Positions 43,615 through 54,324 of a DNA stretch of 64,000 bases are shown piece after piece (within the stretch, counting starts at the first letter, position 1; the number at the start of each line of letters is the position of its first letter). The stretch spans positions 30,346,519 through 30,410,518 of the forward strand of contig CM055101.1 of assembly GCA_029204225.1 (NCBI GenBank). The letters run 5' to 3'. The position numbers and the translations under genes were made by a program. The stretch is from Diphasiastrum complanatum (Eukaryota; Streptophyta; Lycopodiopsida; Lycopodiales; Lycopodiaceae). Below the pieces are notes generated by a model, which made no database searches, was not told the origin of the DNA, and saw only the letters and a program-made list of their open reading frames with translations.

Positions 43615-46600
43615 ATGGATTATCCAATTCAGAATCATCTTTTGCACAAGAGCTTTTGCACGCTGAGCTGCGACGATTTGAAGTTAACACTCTTCGCAGT
43701 GATGGCAGCTATCAGCAAAGGCTCTAGTTTTATTAAACGCATGGAGGTCAAAGGTGCGGTGATCACCGACTACTTGAAACAATTGCGGTTAGATCATCTG
43801 CAACAGTTCAATCCGAATAAAATCGTAGAGGATGTGGCTATAGAATTTTTCACCAATATCAAGAAGGAATCAGTGGAGGAAGGGTTCACACAAGTGCAGA
43901 ATGTCAATATTTCAATCGCAGAGTAGATGTTTGCGGACACCATCAGATTGCCTATGGATGGTGATATGATGAACATACCTTTAATGCAGATGGTGAAGTT
44001 CTTTTATGCAGACGCCTTCAATGAAGAACAAGGGTACAAGCTGAGCCTCTATCAACCAGCGTCCTTAGGTGCTTTGGGGAGATGGTTCAACCAGATGATC
44101 TTTGGATGACACACCAATCAATACATATCGGTGAAAAAGTTTGCATTGATGCAAGCCGCTTTGAAGGGGACACCAATCCCTTGGGGCACAATTGCATATA
44201 AGCAGTTCAAGAAGTGCTTGGATGGTGTTAGGAAGTACAGTGAATGGGGAGCACATTTCACAAAGATATGCGAGGCCTTTGGAGTATTGTCTAATCAGGA
44301 GGTGGGTTCGTTGCAAACTAGTTTGATGCCAGCAACGACAGTCAGTAGTATTGTCTCATTCCCAAAACCACAAGGGTATGAGGCGGAGGTTCAGTAGGAC
44401 TCCTACAGTCCTCAACAACACTACGGGGCGACGCAGACTGACGAAGCAACAGGAGATTCGGACTCCATGCCGGTAGTGCAATATGGTGATGGGCTGTACA
44501 TTAATGTTGATCAGGCAGTGGACAATACCCTACAAATACAAGATGATAAGGTCCAGAAGGACAATATGGTAGCTACACACGGTTCATATCGAGACCAGGA
44601 GCAAATCTAGAAATTCTTGAGGACTGCTGTAGAATTTCCCCGGCGTTACGACCCGGCATGGATTTTATACGTGAATATTTCAAACTAGAGGAGCAGGTGG
44701 CATACTGGAAGGCGTTATATGATGCACAAATAGCAAGGTTACGAATTACTGAGAGGAGGGACCCCCAAGGTGCGCCAATACCAAGCATGGATGTAGGAAA
44801 AGAAACCATGCATAAAAATGCTAAAAGAATAGCTGCAGAGGAAGGAGGATGACAAGAAGGCATTACGGGATAAGAATGCCCATTATTTTGAAAGAATTAC
44901 AAAAATCCAGAGGGAAGCCGGGGCCTTGTAGACACATACAAGGATGTCATCGAGTATGAAAGGGATTTACTACGGGTGGCCCAATACGCATTGATAATGC
45001 AAGCTTGAAGAACTGGACAACAAGGATCTTGCGCACCCGAGTCACAGAGAAATTGGAGCAGTTCATCGACGAGCATGGACTATTACAAGAAGAAAATCTA
45101 CAGTTGGAGGAGGAGCTGGTAGAAAAGCAGGGCTTTTTACCTTTCGCTCACCAATGCAGAGATTGGTTATGCCATCAGGAGGCCATAACTACTCAAGCTA
45201 ACGTGCAACAGCTGATGGCGGATGTACAACGGTTGCGGCAACAAACATCCGACTTACAAGGGAAGCTGCAAGCCAACGAGGCTGTATGTGTGAAGTTAAA
45301 TGAGGAGGTGAAAGGATACATTGCTGAAGTTGCACGTTTAAATATAGAGCTTCAAGCCAAACAACACTCTGAGCAGACGGTTTGTAGCCCACCACAAATT
45401 AGTCAAGAGGGGTCTAAAAATGCAATAGGACAGTGTATGGGATGGATAGCACATTCGTAAGCAGTTCAAGCACAAACAAACCTGCAGCAAGTCATGCTTG
45501 ACAATAAAAATTTAAAACATTGATTGTTGATTTGCAAAGTACGCTGCGAGATGAGGAGGCCCAACATCAGAAGTTGCAAGAAGAAGTCAAATAGTTGTGA
45601 GCGGAAATGGTGAGATTGAAAGATCAATTAAACAATCGACAGGAGAGTCTGTTAATGCCTACGGGTCAACAACACGATAGCCAAGTTATGGAAGACCAAT
45701 CTTTGGTTGCGCTGCCATGTAAATCATGAGCAAAGTGACCTAAAACAATGTCGGGCAAGGAGATAAAAAATCTGTACAACGTTTTGTAACCATGGATATT
45801 CCTACGCAACATAGAGCATGCTTGGAACATTGATTATGTGTTCTTACCAGGGCTAAGGGGCATAACCAATGAGGAATGGGAAGAGCCATGGCACTTGGGT
45901 GAATTGTATGACTTTTGGCTGGCATCTAATTTGAAGGCACAAGCAGTGTTGTCATGGGCATTTTTATAGGGCAAAATAAACGTGAACAATCTTGATAGAA
46001 TTGAAATCCTAACAGGTAGTTCTATGATGATTGTGCCGGAGTATGTGTATGAAAATGAGCGAGGTTTCAAACTACATAACGATGTCCACTACAGTATGAT
46101 TCAACGACAGAGTAAGTTCCAACCTTGGCTAGCCGGGGCATGCCGGGATTTTGACGCTTTATACGCAGCGATAGCACAATATGTGGATGATTTATATCCA
46201 CTATTATGGAGGATATATTTTCATTGGGAGGAGGATTTTTAGCAACGAGTATAGCAAATTGAAGGCTGCTCAAAAAAATAAAGGACAACAATGGAACTAA
46301 ACGAACCGTAATGTACGAGACCTTAGAGTTTCACAATTTTATAGCGATTGCGATGAAGTAGACACAGGAGCTATGTTTGAAGAAAACTTACATGCCTCTC
46401 ACCACTAAATGGCTGAACAAAATGATGCTAACACAACAAACATCATGATTGGTATCAGGCATCATAGATGACAATCTGAATCTTTTAGTCAAGCCATTGC
46501 GGTATGGATTCCCCCCCCCCCCCTACCAAAACCCAGGGATTGGCCATCACCAATTCCGATGATGAGATACAAACCAATTGTGATCGATTCATAGAGCAAA

Positions 46601-46707
46601 GGTGAGTTTGTGACTCATTGTTCAGGAATGAATACATCTAGTGAAAGCGAGAGTGAACACGATAGCAATGACATCAAGAAGATGAAGCGACAAAAGAACA
46701 CTAACAA
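43615..46707 (+). pseudogene. Long coiled-coil ORF of an LTR element lacking pol
   Basis: The plus-strand reading from the ATG at 43615 can be followed, through about a dozen stops and shifts, to a Lys-rich end (KKMKRQKNTNK) near 46707, about 1030 codons. Segments: a helical start (SFCTLSCDDLKLTLFAVMAA), DTIRLPMDGDMMNIPLMQMV, a central Gln-rich part, then a long heptad region at 45005-45460 (LEQFIDEHGLLQEENLQLEE, ADVQRLRQQTSDLQGKLQAN), and WNIDYVFLPGLRGITNEEWE onward. No zinc knuckle, protease, integrase or RT motif is visible. It is G+C-richer than its surroundings. It is probably the structural gene of a non-autonomous LTR element, but I do not recognise the family. Confidence 0.45.
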
Positions 46708-46748
46708 ATGAACTTGGTGAAACTCGTTCTTTTCCACCAGGGGATATG

Positions 46749-48072
46749 TGTTAGACCTATTGTGGCTATTGGAATACACATTGTAAATATGAGTTAAATC
46801 CAAATGTGAGAAAGGCTAATTACTTATGTATGTGTGGCTTTGTTGTACGATGGAAATGCATTCACATGGTTAGATAAATAGGTTAGGACAAGTCACTTTT
46901 TGAGTAATTGATGTTACGAAGTTAAGTTGTTAGGTTAACATTAGGGGAGTTTTGAGCTCCAAAAAGACCCTTTAAGAATTTGTGCAAGATGTAGTTTATA
47001 TTATCAAAATATTATAACACTAATACTTTTGACTTGCCATAACTTTTTCATCGTAGCTCAAAAGTATGTCATGTAACATATCATTGGAAAGCCCTTGTTG
47101 AGTGCTTTCCAATGAACCAAACTCCGCTAAATTTGGACTTACTATTAAAAAGTTGTGTCATTTGCAGTGTGGAATCAAAATGTGAACTCAAAAAGTTACG
47201 TTACATAGATTTCAAATTTGAGTGTTTTGATTGGTCCATGTGTAAGAAAAAAGTGAGAAAAACTATAAAAAGAATCTTTACAAAGGGTCTTTTTTGGATT
47301 TAGAACTCCTCCAATGTTGACATTTAGTCATATTCGGAAAGAAGTAGAAAAGCCTGTAAGTGACCGCAAGGTCATCAATTGTGGTTTCCATGCAATCTTT
47401 ATGGAAAGTTGAACCGATCCCTAGCAGTCATTATGAAGGATTTGTGATATTGCATTGTAGTATTCTCACAGTTGTATAAATAGGACATTTGGAGTTGGTT
47501 TAGAGTCTTTTGGATTTTATGTTGTTGGGATAGTTGTATGTTCAAAAAACGAAGGGTGAGAGCCAAGTGTGTTAAATTTTCAGTGATTCAGATTCTATAT
47601 TGTACCATAGGCAACAATAAGTGATTTCCTTGCCTAAGACCTCTTAAGCAATAGCAATGTTGACTTTGGTTGTCGTCCAGTCTGTAACCTTATGCATTTG
47701 GCACTGTATCATGGAATGCAATTGAATAAATGGTTTTTAGCAAGGATTCTTGTAACTGACATTGGAATGTTACATAATATGTGGATTTGGCATAGTAGTT
47801 TAATTCTTTGCATGAATATTATTGTAATCATTGTATGGATAGTAGTTTATAATAATTCCTCTTTGTTAAGTTGTGGCAAGGTTGTAGGAGATATGTGGAG
47901 TGCAATAGTTCAATAGTACACTGTGAAGGTTGTATTAGGACTGGATATGTGGTATCAAGTTTACAATCGATTCAATGGCAATTAAGTGTAGAAGAGAATC
48001 ACAGTAATTCAGGGGGTTCCGTTGTCATAGTTAGAACCAGGTGTGTAAGGGAGATAAAACACCCCCCTAACA
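46749..48072 (+). repeat. 3' LTR of the coiled-coil-ORF element
   Basis: It starts TGTTAGACC after a purine-rich AGGGGATA and ends CCCCCCTAACA, giving a perfect 6-bp terminal inverted repeat TGTTAG/CTAACA. A promoter-like GTATAAATAGG is at 47473-47483, well placed for an LTR of 1324 bp. No matching 5' copy is visible before 43060, so the element is truncated on the left or this is a neighbouring solo LTR. Confidence 0.55.
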
Positions 48073-48114
48073 CTTTTTTCCCTTGAATGAGAAATTGGAT
48101 TTCTCATCACCATC

Positions 48115-48746
48115 CTACAAAGACAATGAGTTAAATCTTGCTTTGGTGTGGATCATCTTACACTCTTCAGCCACTAATACACTATGAAGCTTTTCTATAG
48201 TTGGCAACGTGTCTTAGATTGTAAAACTTTGGACCAAGTTTGTGTTATCATCCCCTAGAATATTAAGGATTATTTGAACAAGCTCTCCATCATAAGCTTC
48301 TCCCCAATGGAAGCTAACTCCCTATTAGAGGACTTGATTCTGAGCACATAGTCTTGTGCACTCTCCTCACTTCTTCTCATGCTTTGCAAGGTTTGGTTTC
48401 TAAGCATGAGGACTCTAGCAGTGTTGCTTGATTCATATATGGATTTCAGAGAACCCCAAGCCTCTTTAGCACTAGTACAAGATGATGCTTCTCTCAAAAG
48501 ATCATTATTTACATTCATCTTTACACAATGAAGTTCTAGTCTTAGACTAGATCTTTTCTTGTATCTAACTAACTCTTGTCCTTCAAGAGGTTCATCTTCA
48601 TCTTCAATCAAGAATTCATAAAGGTTTGGTCTTGTGCTCCAAGACCTAACCTTCCAAATGACATAATTTTTAGAGTTCAATCTCTCACTAGTTTCTAGAA
48701 GGTAAGCTCCAATAGATCCCATCTTACTAGTGAATTTTACAAACAA
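48115..48746 (-). pseudogene. Copia gag fragment
   Basis: The ORF 48746-48270 carries TSERLNSKNYVIWKVRSWS, then MNVNNDLLREASSCTSAKEA, WGSLKSIYESSNTARVLM and EESAQDYVLRIKSSNRELAS, a close relative of the gag of element B. A frame change near 48275 continues LVQIILNILGDDNTNLVQSF and a MIHTKARF-like end at about 48115. The zinc knuckle and everything downstream are missing. The leader side (48747-49100) shows no clear LTR end. Confidence 0.85.
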
Positions 48747-49600
48747 TAAATTGATTTGTTTAATTCTAGAAACTCACAAAAGTCTCTCTTGTAGTGATTC
48801 ACTCAAATTAGATTTCTAATCCAACAAATGGACTTATAATCTCAGTTCTAGCACTCCCTCACAAAGTTGGAATGAAGATTAGAAGATTTGCAATCTACTT
48901 ACAAGCAAATCAAGCCAATCTTGGCTTTTTTTGGACAAAAACATGACTCAGTCTCCCTCACACTTCTTGATGTACTTTCAAGACCTGTAAATCACTTTTA
49001 AAGGCCTTGATTTTAGCCTAGATTAATTAGATCTCATGAATCACAGTCAAATCTAATTAATGACACTAATTAATTAATTAAAGAAAGTGTCAAAAATGAA
49101 GTACACGTAGAGATACTTCACACATATTAGAAAATTTTACAAAAGGTGAAACCTCGTCCTCATTGGTGAACTCTGAACATGATGCATGGTTTGTGTCGAT
49201 ATCAATATCGTTCACCTATGCAACCTTTATTTGGATAAAAATATGAAAGAGAATAACCTTCACAAAACAAAATTCGAGTATACCAGATTCTCATGTGTAG
49301 CGTCCTTGCTTACAACGTGGGATGTGTTCACATCTCCATTGTCCTGTAATTGATATTTGCATTTCAACAAGAAAATATAAAGCTAATAAATCAATGAATA
49401 AATTCAAAAGACAAACTTCCAAAATTCCATGTCTATGCCACGAGGGACATTCAAGAGATAGCGAGTCTATACACGTGTAACCGTCTCAAAGAGTCAAGCA
49501 AACATGAACTTCGTTAAGTAGCCTTTTAAAGGGCATAAGACGGTCTTTATCCCTTTGCATGTGCTCAAAAACCGAGGTGAATAGTCTTCTTCTATAATAT

Positions 49601-50342
49601 TGTTGGAGGGTTTGCGGATCCCAAGGGAACCCTAACCCTAGTTAATAAGTGAGAGGGATTTGGCACCCTGCATGTGTAAGTCCAACCCGATAGTCACATT
49701 GTTATTTGATTGATTAGAAAGTTAATAAACGGACTTTAGGACTTTTTGCAGGACTTTTAATGTCACAGAGCCTAAATGTCAAGTTAGTGAATAAAGTTGG
49801 GTTTCCCTCCAATTTTGATGGTTCCCACACTTTTTTAAATTTGAATAAAAAGAGAGACAAGACTGGACCAATAGGATTCAGAGGCCAGGGTCCTCCTCTC
49901 TACTATAAAAAGAGACCAACTTGAGTTGTTGCTCATTTCAATAAAGCAGATTGGTTCTCTTTAGAAATGGATTGATGAATGTCCTTGCTCTTCCTCTCTT
50001 TTCCTCCATTTCTCATGCTTTCTTTGGATTCTGCTAATTGTTGGATTTGATCATTATTGGGATTTCTATTTCTTATGCTTTTTGTGAGAGAGAAAGGGAG
50101 AGAGAAGAGTAAGTTTCTATCATTGTTGTGGATTTAGGGTTAATGGAAGTAGGGTTAATGGATGTAGTGTTAATGCTTAGTGTTAATGGATGTTAGTGTT
50201 AGATCCTCCATTCATGTTGAAATATGAACTATATTATCGCTCTCATGGGAACGAACCTCCACGAGACAACTAACTCCGTCTCTTTGATGCTAGATTGACT
50301 AGATCTTGGATTTAGGTTAGGCAAGGAAAGAAACCCACTACA
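49601..50342 (+). repeat. 5' LTR of Gypsy element
   Basis: It begins TGTTGGAGGGTTTG and ends AACCCACTACA, four bases before a Gypsy primer site. A TATA sequence (CTATAAAAAGAG) is at 49902-49913. The inverted ends TGTTGG/ACTACA are imperfect. Confidence 0.65.
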
Positions 50343-50346
50343 ATTT

Positions 50347-50366
50347 TGGCACCATTGCCGGGGAGC
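50347..50366 (+). other. Gypsy primer-binding site
   Basis: TGGCACCATTGCCGGGGAGC, differing at two positions from the TGGCGCCGTTGCCGGGGA-type site found after the LTR of many plant Gypsy elements. Both changes are G to A. Confidence 0.8.
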
Positions 50367-51269
50367 TACGCCAATTTTTTAGTTTGCAGCATGTTTGGTT
50401 GATGGTTAGCTTGCATTAGGCATCTTATCATGGCATGAATAGTGTTAAAATTGCATTGTAGAGATAGTTTGGTATTGATTTTGCTAGATTTTGAGTGGAT
50501 TTGCTTGCTTGAAATACAATATGATTATTAAACAGGCAAAGCTATTCAGATCACTAATCTTAAGATCCATTTGGATCTGGGATATCAGAGAAAATAACAA
50601 AAATCGGTCAAATCTGTCAAATTTGTTCAAAAAGAGACAAAAAGCGTCATCAAAGCCCAGAACTTTTTACCCTCTTTTAGGAAACCTTCGCCGAGTTGCA
50701 GATGCCTTCAGTTTTGTTTACAAAACCTTCAGTTTGAAAGGCAAAGATTAATTCCCAGCAGAAACATCAAAAAAACCACCAAAAAACACCAAAAATTATC
50801 AAAATCCTAAAAAATACAGAAAAAGAACCTTTGCCCAATTCACTGTACTTAGATGTGATTCAGATCTATCTACTGCCAGGTCGGAGAAGAATAATACCAA
50901 AAATAGAAAGGTTTTCAGAGGATCAGTTGTCATATTGTCATATTTGTGCCAAAAAAGTCACTCTTTTGCAAAATTACCAGTATTACTCTTGATCCTTCGC
51001 CAAAACCTTCGCCGAGTTTCCAGAACATTATATTTATATAAAAATACTATTTTTGAGTTCGACGAAGATTTATCTTGATCAGATCACAAAAAATCTTGAT
51101 TTTTACCCTCATCAAGTCACAAAAAATGTATTTTCTTGTGCTAGAAACCTTCACCCGGTTGTCCATAGTTTTATCTATGTCAGATCTTCCATCTGAGAAA
51201 TCGGCGAAGGTCATTTTCCAAGAAATTGCCAAAAAGTTGTTCAGAGAGTTATTATCCCAAAATAGCACT

Positions 51270-51783
51270 ATTGAACCTTATGGCCTTAACAGGCGCAGCA
51301 CAAGATTGGTACTATAACCAAGATGAAACTGAGCGTACGGATTGGGAGGTTGTTAAATGAGCCCTTATCACACAGTTCAAACCGCAGAAGTTTATGGAAG
51401 ACCCTTTCCTACTTTTAAGTAAAATTAAAATGGGAAAGCGAGAAACGATTCGAGATTACATCGAAAGGGTGAAACATCTTAGATCTAAATGTGAGACTGA
51501 GCTAATTAATGAAAATGCCATGATTATGTGGTTTTTGTCAGGTCTACCTAAATGGATCAGACGTGAACTGAAACGCCATAATGAGTACGCACTTTTGCAA
51601 AATGCGATGAACGATGCAATTCGGGAGGAGGATGAAGATTCAGATGATGAGCCGAATGTCAGTATGTTGCCTTATACAACAAGGCAGACTACTACGACAT
51701 CCACCACTATTGCATCAACGAATGCCAATGCCACTACAAAAATGATGCTCAATGAGTTTGAGAAACTTGGGAAGACCCAGTAG
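51270..51783 (+). pseudogene. Gypsy gag (Retrotrans_gag domain)
   Basis: From about 51285 the frame AAQDWYYNQDETERTDWEVV continues, past a stop at 51357, into ALITQFKPQKFMEDPFLLLS and KIKMGKRETIRDYIERVKHL. This is the retrotransposon gag domain (A..W.......W......F...F......L..(L)KQ.....V..Y...F..L). LSGLPKWIRRELKRHNEYAL closes it. A TAG at 51781 separates it from the zinc-knuckle part. Confidence 0.82.
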
Positions 51784-51789
51784 AAACAG

Positions 51790-52581
51790 ATGGAAAAGTT
51801 GCAGATGCAATTTGATGAGAAGATCAAAGCATTGGAAAATTTCCACGGAGAAGCGAACAAGGAACCTGAGAAGTTTGCAAAGACTTTTCCTACCAGGGAA
51901 AATGTCTGGTGTTCTATTTGTACAAGAAATCACACAGTGAACGAGTGTCCTCAATTGAAAAAACGAATGGAAATCAGTGTTTACCATCTGTGTAATTCAC
52001 CTGACCATGAGACTGCCTTTTGCAACTTCAACCCTCGGATGATTCAGCAACGGTATGCCCAGATGGGATATCGAGATCCACAGTATGGAGGCAATCCAGC
52101 AGCAAGACTACGACAATCTACTCTTGGATGCCCGGAGCGTCTAGCCTTGCCTGCCCCACCAAAGCACTCCGCTCCTCATGCCAATCTGATGGAACCTTAC
52201 GGAAGTGTTGAGCAATGGAGCTATGGTAATGATCAGGAAGGTGGATCTTCAAAACAGTATGCCATTTATGATGTCGCTCAACAACAAGCCTCGAGAAATT
52301 GGGCCACAGCACCACTTGGATGCTTTGCATGTGGAGAAACTCATAGAGTTGCAGAATGCCCAAATAAAGAAAAATTTGTACCATTTTGTCGTGACTGTGG
52401 ATATGGGTATTACTATAAAGACTGTCCAGCAAGACCGAAGCCACCACCAGCTATAGCACCTGTAAATTTGATAACAATCAAGGAAGGACCGGTAGCTCAT
52501 AATAAACCAGGTGCACCCTTGATGGTGTTCACCAGAGCACAAAAGCAAAAAAGAACCAGTAGTGGATTCAGTACCTGCTGA
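51790..52581 (+). pseudogene. Gypsy gag, zinc-knuckle part
   Basis: A 263-codon open frame in line with gag. Cys/His groups: CSICTRNHTVNECPQL, CNSPDHETAFC, CFACGETHRVAEC and CRDCGYGYYYKDCP, so two CCHC knuckles and two variants. Pro- and Gln-rich linkers lie between them. Nucleocapsid knuckles bind the element RNA. The frame ends at TGA 52579 and the following ORF begins in another frame, overlapping at 52562. Confidence 0.78.
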
Positions 52582-52993
52582 TTCTATACCATTGAATGAT
52601 ACACCAACAACATTAGAAGTTTATCCAAATCTTAATGCTAAAAAACGAAGATATCAAGATATGAGACAGTGGATTAAGCATCTGCAAGAAGAAGAGGAAC
52701 TTGAAGCTGCTAAAGTAATAGCTGAAGTTCGGTCCTCACCATTGCAGCCTCCAAGAAACCTACGTACGGATATGAATGATCAATTACATCATCACGAAGA
52801 ACCCTTCAAGATGACGGAACCGAAAGCACCGCGTACAGAATTACTCATGAATATTTTGTCTAGCAAGATCAATATCTCATTGGGAGAGCTCCTAAAGTTG
52901 GTGCCAAAAGCAAAAGAAGTCTTAGCGCAAAAGTTAGCTCAAGAAGAATTAGAAGACCATCAGGAGCCGCTCTTTTCTGCTGGATTTGAATAA
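52562..52993 (+). pseudogene. Linker between gag and protease of the Gypsy element
   Basis: A 143-codon open frame, Glu/Lys-rich and probably helical (MRQWIKHLQEEEELEAAKVI, ISLGELLKLVPKAKEVLAQK). LMNILSSKINISLGELL resembles the segment that comes before the aspartic protease in several plant Gypsy polyproteins (L....I.L.ELL...P). It ends at TAA 52991. Confidence 0.6.
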
Positions 52994-53039
52994 TCTAACG
53001 ATGTACTACATGTTGGAGTAGCTTGGTTGAACAAAAGAA

Positions 53040-53784
53040 TATCACTCTGCCAATACAACATAGACAATTTTCTAAAGAAGCAGCCGTGATAGACGGCGGT
53101 TCAGGAGTTAACCTGATTTGTACATAGCTATGTACAAAATGGGGCCTTACAAAGATTAAGCCTATTACTTTTGCTATTAAGCTAGCTGATCAAACCACGG
53201 TTTGTCCACGAGGAATGGTGGAAGATATACCTGTCAGGATTGCAGGAGTACAGTTCGTCATTACTTTCGTCTTGATGGACTTACCAGAGGTACCAAATGT
53301 CTACCGAGTTCTCTTAGGACGTCCATGGTTACGAGTTGCGCAAGTATTTCATAACTGGGATACCGGCAAAATCCCTTTTGAAAATCGTGAACGTGCAGTT
53401 AAAATTGATCCTATGACTTGGACTATCAAGCCAGTGGTTCAAAAAGCGGATGACAATTCATCAACAACGGATCACACTTGTGATCGACCCGAGAAAAAAT
53501 TGGGCGTTCACTACGATTCTCAAATGAATACTGTCAATTGGAACAAAGCTCTTGCAATAATTGATTGTACAGCAAGATATATGTGTCAACAAGATATTCA
53601 ATCAGAGATGAGCGAGATTTCCTTGTTAGATCGAACTTTGGATACGCCAATCACGTTCTCACTAAATGTGTTGAATGTAGCCTGGATATCAACGGAACCT
53701 ATACCAGATCCAATTGAGGATGATCTCATACCAATGAGCCATGCCTTAACTTATGATGGGAATGCAGAATTTACGAATGAATAG
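53040..53784 (+). pseudogene. Gypsy aspartic protease
   Basis: AVIDGGSGVNLICT (near 53080) holds the active site, with DTGS changed to DGGS; a stop at 53128 interrupts. The second half (53215-53784) has VRIAGVQFVITFVLMDLPEV and VYRVLLGRPWLRVAQV, the ILGRPW(L) motif that closes plant Gypsy proteases. It continues for about 130 codons without a known domain to TAG 53782. Confidence 0.82.
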
Positions 53785-53796
53785 ATTCTACATCAT

Positions 53797-54324
53797 ATGG
53801 ATCCGACCAAATTTGGAGTGCGTAATGTTCTTGATGAACCAACAATCAAATCGCCCAAAGCAGTTATATTAAAGGGAGACAGGATGACAGGTTCGATGAC
53901 GAAGAAACAAGCAAAGCAACATTATAATACGGTCCTGAAATGGGAAAATCCCCCTCAAAAGATTGATTTAAAGGAAGTGCCACCTCTATTGGATAAAGAC
54001 AAAGGAAAAGTCAAGAATGATTCTTCAAGTCAGATCTCCAGCAAGACATCATCGTCTAGGAAGTCTTCACCTGAGAAGAAAGATTTATCATCCCGGAAGT
54101 CATCATCTCCACGGTCAATTCCTACTAAGAAGACTAAACGAAGATCCAAGACAAGTGCGTTCAAAAAAGAACAAGCAAATGTAGTCCAACATGATATGCC
54201 AAAGCATTTTAAACGTTATACACTGGATGATGTGGTTATCATGTTACCTAAAGTACATCGTGAACCTGAAGAACACATGCCGGAATCTAAAGAGGTTTAC
54301 GATGGCCCATGTCATATATTGTAA
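53797..54324 (+). CDS. Ser/Lys-rich ORF after Gypsy protease, function unknown
   Basis: A 175-codon frame from the ATG at 53797 to TAA. It has a Ser-Arg-Lys-rich middle (DSSSQISSKTSSSRKSSPEK and further SRKSSSPRS) that would be positively charged and disordered, then KKTKRRSKTSAFKK, a likely nuclear-localisation type cluster. It stands where reverse transcriptase is expected. It could be an uninterrupted linker of a longer polyprotein, since the ATG is not strongly supported. Confidence 0.45.
   Translation: MDPTKFGVRNVLDEPTIKSPKAVILKGDRMTGSMTKKQAKQHYNTVLKWENPPQKIDLKEVPPLLDKDKGKVKNDSSSQISSKTSSSRKSSPEKKDLSSRKSSSPRSIPTKKTKRRSKTSAFKKEQANVVQHDMPKHFKRYTLDDVVIMLPKVHREPEEHMPESKEVYDGPCHIL

Larger units (their letters stand above)
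49601..54324 (+). mobile_element. Gypsy LTR retrotransposon, gag-protease only
   Basis: LTR, primer site, gag with zinc knuckles, protease, and then an extra ORF, all plus strand. No reverse transcriptase, RNase H or integrase is found before homology stops at about 54330, and no 3' LTR copy of 49601-50342 is visible to 57 kb. Either the right half is deleted or this is a non-autonomous lineage. Confidence 0.75.

Noticed and set aside
45198-45395. Minus-strand ORF within the 45-kb coiled-coil region
   Set aside because: Antisense shadow of the Gln/Leu-rich heptads on the plus strand.
46511-46523. Poly-C run, and a poly-G run at 60419-60430, considered as G-quadruplex or end signals
   Set aside because: Single homopolymers of about 12 bases without neighbouring G-tracts; more likely slippage tracts or assembly-prone sites.
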